64,000 bases of DNA, taken from the NCBI RefSeq assembly GCF_006539505.1, contig NZ_BJND01000023.1, positions 124,001 to 188,000 on the forward strand, read 5' to 3'. The notes under the pieces are model-generated. The model ran no database searches and was not told the DNA's origin. It saw only the letters and a list, made by a program, of their open reading frames with translations. The position numbers and the translations under genes were made by a program. The stretch comes from Streptomyces spinoverrucosus (GTDB taxonomy: Bacteria; Actinomycetota; Actinomycetes; Streptomycetales; Streptomycetaceae). Below are positions 8,380-15,123 of the stretch, piece by piece. Position 1 is the first letter of the stretch. Every line of letters starts with the position of its first letter.

Positions 8380-8931
8380 TCACTCCCCGGCCAGCAGGGC
8401 GACCGGGTCCAGCGTGTCCTCGCCCTTGGTCCAGTTGCACGGGCACAGCTCGTCCGTCTGCAGGGCGTCCAGGACCCGCAGGACCTCCTTCGGGTTCCGG
8501 CCGACGGAACCGGCGGTCACCATGGAGAACTGGATCTCGTTGTTCTGGTCGACGATGAACACCGCGCGCTTGGCGAAGCCGTCCTCGTCCTCGATGCCGA
8601 GGTCGCGCATCAGCTCGTGCTTGGAGTCGGCCATCATCGGGAACGGCAGGTCCCGCAGGTCGTCGTGGTCCTTGCGCCAGGCGTGGTGCACGAACTCGGA
8701 GTCACCGGAGAAGCCGAGGACCTGCGCGTCACGGTCGGCGAACTCGTCGTTCAGCTTGCCGAAGGCCGCGATCTCGGTCGGGCACACGAAGGTGAAGTCC
8801 TTGGGCCAAGCGAAGATCACTTTCCAGCCCTGGTAGGTCTTGTGGTTGATCTTCTCGAACTCCTTGCCCTTCTCCAGCGAGACGCAGGCAGTCAGTTCGA
8901 ACTCGGGGAACTTGTCACCGACAGTGAGCAC
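8380..8931 (-). CDS. ahpC: alkyl hydroperoxide reductase AhpC (peroxiredoxin)
   Basis: Encodes 183 residues from GTG at 8931 with GGAGAG seven bases upstream. A typical 2-Cys peroxiredoxin: the peroxidatic Cys50 is in DFTFVCPTEIAAF, and the C-terminal DELCPCNW supplies the resolving cysteine(s). It reduces peroxides and is recycled by AhpD from the adjacent gene. The gene is divergent from oxyR, whose product should switch on this promoter under peroxide stress. The leader carries a terminator-like hairpin (8954-8980) between the probable promoter and the ribosome-binding site. Confidence 0.97.
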   Translation of the reverse strand: MLTVGDKFPEFELTACVSLEKGKEFEKINHKTYQGWKVIFAWPKDFTFVCPTEIAAFGKLNDEFADRDAQVLGFSGDSEFVHHAWRKDHDDLRDLPFPMMADSKHELMRDLGIEDEDGFAKRAVFIVDQNNEIQFSMVTAGSVGRNPKEVLRVLDALQTDELCPCNWTKGEDTLDPVALLAGE

Positions 8932-8953
8932 TAGCTCTCCTTGCAGCGCAGCG

Positions 8954-8980
8954 AAAAACACCCGCTTTTGGCGGGTGTTT
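8954..8980 (-). promoter_or_regulatory. terminator-like hairpin in the ahpC leader
   Basis: Read on the minus strand, AAACACCCGC pairs with GCGGGTGTTT around a CAAAA loop and is followed by further T residues, giving an intrinsic-terminator shape. It lies about 20 bases upstream of the ahpC ribosome-binding site and downstream of the probable OxyR-controlled promoter, so it could attenuate ahpCD. Confidence 0.5.
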
Positions 8981-9032
8981 CCCATGGGTTGGACGAGCCC
9001 CGATCCTGGCACAACGCGCATTGATTCGGGAA

Positions 9033-9069
9033 ATAGCTACACTCGGTCGAGTTGATCGGAGGTAGCTAT
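9033..9069. promoter_or_regulatory. probable OxyR operator in the oxyR-ahpC intergenic region
   Basis: ATAGCTAC (9033-9040) and GTAGCTAT (9062-9069) form a perfect inverted repeat with a 21-base spacer. The ATAG/CTAT ends match the recognition elements of OxyR-type LysR regulators. The right arm touches the oxyR start region, which fits autoregulation, and the left arm lies where the ahpC promoter should be. Confidence 0.6.
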
Positions 9070-9071
9070 CA

Positions 9072-10028
9072 GTGACCGTTGGTAACGCCGGCAGGAGGCG
9101 TCAGCCCAGTCTTGCCCAGTTGCGGGCCTTCGCCGCCGTCGCCGAGCATCTGCACTTCCGCGACGCCGCCGCCGCGATCGGCATGAGCCAGCCCGCCCTC
9201 TCCGGTGCCGTCTCCGCGCTGGAGGAGGTTCTCGGCGTCACGCTTCTTGAGCGTACGACCCGCAAGGTGCTCCTCTCGCCCGCCGGCGAGCGGCTCGCCG
9301 TACGGGCCAAGGCGGTGCTGAGCGAGGTGGGGGCCCTGATGGAGGAGGCCGAGGCGGTCCGCGCGCCGTTCACCGGGGCGCTGCGGCTCGGCGTCATCCC
9401 GACCGTCGCGCCCTATCTGCTGCCGACCGTCCTGCGGCTCGTCCACGACCGCTACCCCCACCTCGACCTCCAGGTGCACGAGGAGCAGACCGCCAACCTC
9501 CTCGACGGGCTCACCTCCGGGCGGCTCGACCTGCTGCTGCTCGCCGTACCCCTCGGGGTTCAGGGGGTGACCGAACTGCCGTTGTTCGACGAGGACTTCG
9601 TGCTCGTCACGCCCCTCGACCACTGGCTCGGCGGGCGCGAGGGCATTCCGCGCGAGGCGCTCAAGGAGCTCAACCTGCTGCTCCTCGACGAAGGGCACTG
9701 CCTGCGCGACCAGGCCCTCGACATCTGCCGGGAGGCCGGGCGCGAGGATGCGCCGGTGACCACCACGGCCGCGGGGCTGTCCACGCTCGTTCAGCTCGTC
9801 GCCGGTGGGCTCGGGTGCACGCTGTTGCCGCGTACCGCCGTCAAGGTGGAGACGAGCCGCAGTAATCAGCTGCTCACCGGCTATTTCGCCGATCCCGCGC
9901 CGACCCGCCGTATCGCGCTGGCGATGCGGGCGGGCGCGGCGCGCGGGGCGGAGTACGAGGAGCTGGCGGCCGCACTGCGCGAGGCACTGCGGCCGCTTCC
10001 CGTGCGGGTGCTGGACGGGGGCGAGTAG
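9072..10028 (+). CDS. oxyR: hydrogen peroxide sensor OxyR (LysR family)
   Basis: Encodes 318 residues from GTG at 9072 with GGAGGT upstream. The N-terminal winged helix-turn-helix (about 12-70, ISQPALSGAVSALEEVLG-like) is followed by a LysR substrate-binding domain. The redox motif EGHCLRDQALDIC places Cys210 and Cys219 nine residues apart, as in E. coli OxyR Cys199/Cys208, so disulphide sensing should be intact. It is divergent from ahpCD, its expected target. Its stop is separated by one base from the stop of the convergent ABC permease gene. Confidence 0.95.
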   Translation: MTVGNAGRRRQPSLAQLRAFAAVAEHLHFRDAAAAIGMSQPALSGAVSALEEVLGVTLLERTTRKVLLSPAGERLAVRAKAVLSEVGALMEEAEAVRAPFTGALRLGVIPTVAPYLLPTVLRLVHDRYPHLDLQVHEEQTANLLDGLTSGRLDLLLLAVPLGVQGVTELPLFDEDFVLVTPLDHWLGGREGIPREALKELNLLLLDEGHCLRDQALDICREAGREDAPVTTTAAGLSTLVQLVAGGLGCTLLPRTAVKVETSRSNQLLTGYFADPAPTRRIALAMRAGAARGAEYEELAAALREALRPLPVRVLDGGE

Positions 10029-10029
10029 C

Positions 10030-12399
10030 TCACTCGGTGCGCAGGCCCTCCGGGCGCATCAGCCGGAGCAGGGGCGGCAGGCTGAGCAGCGTGACGAGGA
10101 GCACGACGCCCGCGCCGATGCCGATCATCGCCAGCAGGCTCGCCCAGTCGACGCTCAACCCGGTGGCCGTCATCTTCAGCAGCACCACGCCCAGGGTGAG
10201 GCCCACCACCGAGGCGAGGGTCAGGCCGAGCACGATCGGGATCGTCGTCTGCCACAGCACGGACAGGCCCAGGGTGCGGCGCCGGGTGCCGAAGGCCACC
10301 AGGGCCGACAGCAGCTTCCTGCGTTCGCGCAGCTGCTCCAGCTGGGAGACCAGCAGACTCGCGCCGATCAGGGCCAGCACACAGGTGGCGCCGACGAACA
10401 GGCCGGTGCGGATGGAGTCGTAGCGCTCGGAGCGCTGGCTGGACACCCACAGCATGGGGTCGGAGAGCGGGTTGATCGCCGCCGCCGTGTTGCGGACCAG
10501 GTCGTAGACGTCCGGTACGGACTCGTCGAGCCGGAGATAGACCTGGCCGCCGAGGCTCTTCGTGGTCGCGGCAGGCAGCGCCTTCGGCGTCACGAGGAGG
10601 CCGCCGCGCTCGCTGCCGGTCATGTCCACGGCCGCCTCCGCCCGCTTGACGGCCGGCAGCGTCCAGGGGGTCTCCGTGCCCTCGTGTCCGTCCTCGTAGC
10701 TGGGGTCGAAGTAGAGCGTCCGGCCGGGCTTCGCCATGTCGGAGGTGTCGGTGTCGTACTCCGCGCCCGATACGGCGAACACGTCGCCGTCGCGGCACGA
10801 CGGCAGCTTCGCCACCTCCCGCAGGGCGGCGCAGTCGCCGACCGTCACCTGGGTGCTGAAGTCGGGGTCGGTGCGCTTCTCGCCGACATAGCCCTCCGAG
10901 TACGCGTACACCTTGCGCACGCCCTCGGTCCGCCGGAAGTCCGCCGCGGCCTGCGCCGGCGGCATGCCCTCGGGTATGGACACCTGCATCTGGATTCGGG
11001 TCTCGTCGTACGGGGTCACCTCGGTGAAGTCGTCCTCCACCCCGGCGAACAGCATCTGCAGCGCGATCGCGCCGGCCACCGCCACGGCGATGCCGTTGAC
11101 CGTACGGGCTGCCGTGCCGCTGCTCAACTGAAGGCGGCGCACCGCCAGTTGCCAGGCGACCGGACCGCTGCCGAGCCGGGCGACGGCTGTTTCGACGATC
11201 CACGGCAGCAGCGCCGTGATGCCGATCAGCAGCAGCATCACACCGCCGATGACCAGGTACTGGTTGAAGTCACCGCCGTCGCTGCCCTGGCCGATCATCG
11301 GGGCGAGCATCGCCAGGCCGCCGATCGGCAGCAGCAGCCGCCACCACAGCCTGCGGCGGCGCGGCTTGGCCGTGCGGACCACGCCGAGCGGCTCGATGAC
11401 CACACCGCGCAGCGCGAAGAGGGTGACCAGGACGGCGGCCGCCGGGACCGTTACCGCGACCAGCGCGGCGAGGGCGGGAGAGGGGTTGAGATAGCTCGGG
11501 AAGACGCTGACCTCGAACACCTCCATCCGGCCCGCGATCTGGCGCCCGATCAGGAAGAAGCCGATGCCGAAGACCAGGCCCAGCACGGATCCGGCGAGCG
11601 CCTCGCCCGCCGCGACCCGGCGGGTCATCCCGCTGTCGGAGCCCACCAGCCGCAGCGCCGCGAGCCGCCGGTCGCGTCCCTCGCCGCCGAACCGTACGGC
11701 CGCCGCGACGAAGACACCCACCGGCATCAGCAGGACCACGAAGACGACCAGGACGAGGAGGATCAGGACCGGGTCCCAGGGGTCGGAGGTGCCCTGGATC
11801 GGCTCCCCGAACCGTTCGATGCGCACCACGCGGCCGTTGTCGAGCTTCGACGCGAGGTCCTCGCCGCCCCGGTAGAAGGCGAGTTCGGCGGAGCCGACCA
11901 GACCCGGCTCGGCGATGGTGCCGACGATCCGGTCGGACAGCCGTTCGCGGAGGAGCTTGCCGTCCGGCGACTCAAGGAGCGCCTTCAGCTTCGGGGAGAC
12001 GATCATCTCGCCCGGCGCGGGCAGCTTGTCGACGCCCGGCGGCAGGGGCGCCTTCGGGCCCTCCGGCTCCAGCTCCCGGCCGCGGATGTCCTCGTGGCGG
12101 AAGGTGGTGCCGACGTTGGCGACGAGCAGGGTGGCGTCGGTCTTCGGCGGCACGGTCTGGCTGAACGTGAAGTCGGTGCGGGCCTGTTCGCGCTCGTGCC
12201 GGGCGTCCAGCGCGCTCGGCAGCGCGGTGGTGAGCAGCAGCAGCGCCACACCGAGCCCGACGCCGACCGCGGTGAGCACCGCCCGAACCCAGCCGCCCCG
12301 GCCGGTGAACGCGAACCCGGCGCCCATGGCCAGGTCACGGGACCTCCCCCAAGCTCTCGACTTCGCTCGAGCAGGGAGGTGCCCCCATCGGGCTCTCAT
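10030..12399 (-). CDS. ABC transporter permease (FtsX/MacB type)
   Basis: Encodes 789 residues with two FtsX-like permease units and large extracytoplasmic parts. Membrane segments include VLTAVGVGLGVALLLLTTALP (near residue 40), VLILLVLVVFVVLLMPVGVFV, and the C-terminal set ending AMIGIGAGVVLLVTLLSLPP. Its ATG overlaps the stop of the upstream ATPase gene (ATGA), so the pair is translationally coupled and forms a Type VII-like exporter, possibly for a lipoprotein, peptide or antibiotic. Residues about 4-20 are encoded by an inserted Streptomyces repeat (12341-12389), giving an unusual basic N terminus. PadR, encoded just upstream, is the likely regulator. Confidence 0.9.
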   Translation of the reverse strand: MRARWGHLPARAKSRAWGRSRDLAMGAGFAFTGRGGWVRAVLTAVGVGLGVALLLLTTALPSALDARHEREQARTDFTFSQTVPPKTDATLLVANVGTTFRHEDIRGRELEPEGPKAPLPPGVDKLPAPGEMIVSPKLKALLESPDGKLLRERLSDRIVGTIAEPGLVGSAELAFYRGGEDLASKLDNGRVVRIERFGEPIQGTSDPWDPVLILLVLVVFVVLLMPVGVFVAAAVRFGGEGRDRRLAALRLVGSDSGMTRRVAAGEALAGSVLGLVFGIGFFLIGRQIAGRMEVFEVSVFPSYLNPSPALAALVAVTVPAAAVLVTLFALRGVVIEPLGVVRTAKPRRRRLWWRLLLPIGGLAMLAPMIGQGSDGGDFNQYLVIGGVMLLLIGITALLPWIVETAVARLGSGPVAWQLAVRRLQLSSGTAARTVNGIAVAVAGAIALQMLFAGVEDDFTEVTPYDETRIQMQVSIPEGMPPAQAAADFRRTEGVRKVYAYSEGYVGEKRTDPDFSTQVTVGDCAALREVAKLPSCRDGDVFAVSGAEYDTDTSDMAKPGRTLYFDPSYEDGHEGTETPWTLPAVKRAEAAVDMTGSERGGLLVTPKALPAATTKSLGGQVYLRLDESVPDVYDLVRNTAAAINPLSDPMLWVSSQRSERYDSIRTGLFVGATCVLALIGASLLVSQLEQLRERRKLLSALVAFGTRRRTLGLSVLWQTTIPIVLGLTLASVVGLTLGVVLLKMTATGLSVDWASLLAMIGIGAGVVLLVTLLSLPPLLRLMRPEGLRTE
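12341..12389. repeat. Streptomyces palindromic repeat inside the permease gene
   Basis: The sequence from GACCTCCCCCAAG to GGAGGTGCCCCCATC has ACCTCCC/GGGAGGT arms around the centre CTCGACTTCGCTCGAG. From general familiarity this is a high-copy Streptomyces intergenic element. Here it lies in frame within the first 20 codons of the permease gene. Confidence 0.7.
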
Positions 12400-13082
12400 A
12401 CGACGCGCTCCATGTCCCGGGACTTCCCGTCCCGTACGACGATCTCGCGGTCGGAGTAGGCGGCGACCCGTGCCTCGTGCGTGACCAGGACGACGGCCGC
12501 GTTGGTGGAGCGGGCCGCGTCCGTCAGCAGCTCCATCACGCGCTCACCGTTGAGGGAGTCCAGCGCGCCGGTCGGCTCGTCGGCGAACAGCACGCGCGGG
12601 CCGGTGACCAGGGCGCGGGCCACGGCGACGCGCTGGCCCTGACCGCCGGAGACCTCACCGGGCCGCTTCTTGCCTATGCCGTCGACCTCCAGGCGCTCCA
12701 TCCAGGACAGGGCGGTGCGCTCGGCGGCCTTGCGGGAGGTGCCGTTCAAGCGCAGCGGGAGGGCCACGTTCTCGACGCAGGTGAGTTCGGGCACGAGCTG
12801 GCCGAACTGGAAGACGAACCCGAACTCCGAGCGCCGCAGCGCGCTGCGCTGGGCGTCGTTCATCGTGGCCATCTCCCGGCCGTCGTAGCGGATCGAGCCC
12901 GCGTCGGGCGGGACGATCCCGGCGAGGCAGTGCAGCAGCGTGGACTTGCCGGAGCCGGAGGGGCCCATCACGGCGACGACCTCGCCGGGGTGGATGGAGA
13001 AGTCGGCGCCGTCCAGGGCGGTGGTGGGGCCGTACGTCTTGCGTAGGCCTTCGGCCACGAGCAGGGAACCGGAGGGAGTCAC
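12396..13082 (-). CDS. ABC transporter ATP-binding protein (MacB/LolD type)
   Basis: Encodes 228 residues from GTG at 13082; this GTG overlaps the padR stop (GTGA), and its own stop overlaps the permease ATG. Walker A MGPSGSGKSTLLH (about 38-50), Q-loop FVFQFGQLVPEL, signature VSGGQGQRVAVARAL, Walker B VLFADEPTGALDS and switch His in VTHEARVA are all present. It powers the FtsX-type permease encoded next. The overlapping padR-ATPase-permease order means the regulator controls its own exporter operon. Confidence 0.95.
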   Translation of the reverse strand: MTPSGSLLVAEGLRKTYGPTTALDGADFSIHPGEVVAVMGPSGSGKSTLLHCLAGIVPPDAGSIRYDGREMATMNDAQRSALRRSEFGFVFQFGQLVPELTCVENVALPLRLNGTSRKAAERTALSWMERLEVDGIGKKRPGEVSGGQGQRVAVARALVTGPRVLFADEPTGALDSLNGERVMELLTDAARSTNAAVVLVTHEARVAAYSDREIVVRDGKSRDMERVV

Positions 13083-13603
13083 TTCGCCACCACCTCCGCC
13101 AGCTTGTCGAGCCGCGCGGCGGTCAGTTCCAGCCAGCGCAGGTCGGCCTCCAGATGGAACAGCGCGTGGTCGCAGATCAGCTGATCCGCGAGATCGCCCT
13201 TGCGTTTGCGGTCGGTGAGGATCCGCATCATCCGCAGATGCTCCGAGCGCTGGGTGTCGAGGATGTCGGCGGCGTCGCGCCGGGTGAGGAGGGCGAGGAC
13301 GACCTTGGTGTACAGGGTCGACTGGAGGTACGGCTCGGGCTTCTCCGGCGTCGCGAGCCACCGCTCCACGTCGGTGATCCCGGCGTCGGTGATCGCGTAC
13401 CGCTTGCGCTCCGGCCCGCCGCCCGGCTCGATGCCGTCGACCTCGACGAGGCCGTTCTTCAGCAGGCGGGACATCGTCGAGTAGACCTGGCCGTAGTGCA
13501 GCGGCCGGTCCTGACCGAACTTCTCGTCGAAGGCCCGCTTCAGGTCGTAGCCGTGGCGGGGGCCGGACTCCAGGAGCCCGAGAAGGGTGTGACCGATGGA
13601 CAT
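13079..13603 (-). CDS. PadR family transcriptional regulator
   Basis: Encodes 174 residues. ATG at 13603 begins MSIGHTLLGLLESGPRHGYDLK, the standard PadR start. The winged helix-turn-helix (1-90) contains YGQVYSTMSRLLKNGLVEV, and the helical C-terminal dimerisation domain follows. PadR repressors usually sense small molecules and repress neighbouring exporters. It is the first gene of the padR-ATPase-permease operon, and a palindrome lies 20 bases upstream of its start. Confidence 0.93.
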   Translation of the reverse strand: MSIGHTLLGLLESGPRHGYDLKRAFDEKFGQDRPLHYGQVYSTMSRLLKNGLVEVDGIEPGGGPERKRYAITDAGITDVERWLATPEKPEPYLQSTLYTKVVLALLTRRDAADILDTQRSEHLRMMRILTDRKRKGDLADQLICDHALFHLEADLRWLELTAARLDKLAEVVAK

Positions 13604-13623
13604 GCGGAGCATTCTACACACCG

Positions 13624-13644
13624 CGTATACGTCGTGTGTATACG
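13624..13644. promoter_or_regulatory. probable PadR operator
   Basis: CGTATAC (13624-13630) and GTATACG (13638-13644) form a perfect inverted repeat spaced by seven bases, just upstream of padR. It is AT-rich for this genome and well placed for autorepression. Confidence 0.6.
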
Positions 13645-13741
13645 TGCAGTGTGCAGCTCATGGCCTGCGGTACGTCGCCGCTGGTGGGAGTCGATTGTCA
13701 CGGTTCTGCTACGGCGGTTGGGGCCTCCGGGAGCCGGTCTG

Positions 13742-13987
13742 TTACTGCGGCTCGGAGTCCCGTGGCGGGCGGCCCCGGCGGGGCAGGGGACCGGCGTCCC
13801 CCGGCAGTCGGCCCGCGTCCTTGAGGGCCTTGCGGAGCAGGAACTCGATCTGCGCGTTGGCCGACCGCAGCTCGTCCGACGCCCAGCGGGCGAGCGACTC
13901 GTACACCGATGGGTCCAGCCGCAGCAGCACCTGCTTGCGCTGCTGCTGCGGCCGCCGCTTCGAGGAAGCCTCGGACGGTTCGGTCAC
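13742..13987 (-). CDS. small ribbon-helix-helix-like protein
   Basis: Encodes 81 residues from GTG at 13987, which overlaps the stop of the SPFH gene (GTGA). The core QVLLRLDPSVYESLARWASDELRSANAQIEFLLRKALKDAG looks like an Arc/CopG ribbon-helix-helix DNA-binding domain: a beta strand and then two helices with NAQIE. Basic N- and C-terminal tails (KRRPQQQRK; PRRGRPPR) flank it. Coupled translation with the SPFH gene suggests a shared role, possibly regulatory, but the function is unknown. Confidence 0.8.
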   Translation of the reverse strand: MTEPSEASSKRRPQQQRKQVLLRLDPSVYESLARWASDELRSANAQIEFLLRKALKDAGRLPGDAGPLPRRGRPPRDSEPQ

Positions 13988-14919
13988 TGGTAGAGGGACC
14001 CGGTGTTGACGACCGGCTGCGTGGCCCGGTCACCGCACAGCACCACCATCAGGTTGGACACCATCGCCGCCTTCCGCTCGGAGTCCAGCTCCACGATGTC
14101 CCGCTCGGTCAGCCGGGCGAGCGCCATCTCGACCATGCCGACCGCGCCGTCCACGATCTGCCGCCGGGCCGCGACGACCGCTCCGGCCTGCTGCCGCTGG
14201 AGCATCGCCGAGGCGATCTCGGGCGCGTAGGCGAGGTGCGTGAAGCGGGACTCGATGATCTGCACGCCGGCCGCCTCCACGCGCGCGTGCAGTTCGACGG
14301 CGAGCTTCTCGGTGATTTCCTCGGCGTTCTCGCGCAGGGAGAGGCCGTCCTCCTCGTGGGCGTCGTAGGGGTACTCGATGGCGATGTGCCGTACGGCCGC
14401 CTCGGTCTGGGTGGAGACGAACTCGATGTAGTCGTCGACCTCGAACGTGGCCTGCGCGGTGTCCTCGACCTTCCACACCACGACCGCGGCGAGCTCGATC
14501 GGGTTGCCATAGGCGTCGTTGACCTTCAGTACCGCGGTCTCGTGGTTGCGGACGCGGGTGGAGATCTTGGTGCGGGAGGTGAGCGGGTTCACCCAGCGCA
14601 GGCCGTCCTGCCGGATCGTGCCCCGGTAGCGCCCGAAGAGCTGGACGACCCGGGCCTCGCCCGGCGCCACCATGTTCAGCCCGCACATCGCGACGAACGC
14701 GCTGATGGCGATCAGGACGCCGAGGACGATCAGCGCGGCCTTGGCGCCGGTCGCGGAGACGGCCGTGGCGGCGACCACCATGGCGATGCCGCCCAGCAGC
14801 CCGATCAGGCCCAGGAGCAGGGCGAGTCCGCCGCCGATGCTGTGCGCCGGGAACTCACGGACGTGTGGGGCGGGCATCTCCGGGGCGTCGGCGACGGCCG
14901 GGGAGTCGTGCGTGGACAT
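13984..14919 (-). CDS. SPFH/Band 7 domain membrane protein
   Basis: Encodes 311 residues from ATG at 14919. Two N-terminal hydrophobic segments (GGGLALLLGLIGLLGGIAMV and AALIVLGVLIAISAFVAMCG) are followed by a Band 7 domain (about 90-290): VAPGEARVVQLFGRYRGTIRQDGLRWVNP, then the alanine-rich helix LQRQQAGAVVAARRQIVDGAVG. Family members form stomatin/flotillin-like membrane scaffolds. It is the first gene of a two-gene unit with the small RHH protein. An AT-rich promoter patch (AATTGATATCGC near 14951) lies upstream. Confidence 0.92.
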   Translation of the reverse strand: MSTHDSPAVADAPEMPAPHVREFPAHSIGGGLALLLGLIGLLGGIAMVVAATAVSATGAKAALIVLGVLIAISAFVAMCGLNMVAPGEARVVQLFGRYRGTIRQDGLRWVNPLTSRTKISTRVRNHETAVLKVNDAYGNPIELAAVVVWKVEDTAQATFEVDDYIEFVSTQTEAAVRHIAIEYPYDAHEEDGLSLRENAEEITEKLAVELHARVEAAGVQIIESRFTHLAYAPEIASAMLQRQQAGAVVAARRQIVDGAVGMVEMALARLTERDIVELDSERKAAMVSNLMVVLCGDRATQPVVNTGSLYQ

Positions 14920-15123
14920 AGGGTCCCCCGTTTCTAGCTCAGTTCTATCTAATTGATATCGCTTTACCCCGCCACGGCAACCCCAACCCCCTCTCGGGCG
15001 TCGGTTCCGTAGGGAAGCGTGCTGATTCTCACGCCCACAAAAGACCGAATGAGTCGGACTTTGTCATAGAGAGCGGTGTTAGCTTTCTGAGCTGACCTGA
15101 GAGCGGAGTGGAGCGACGGACTC

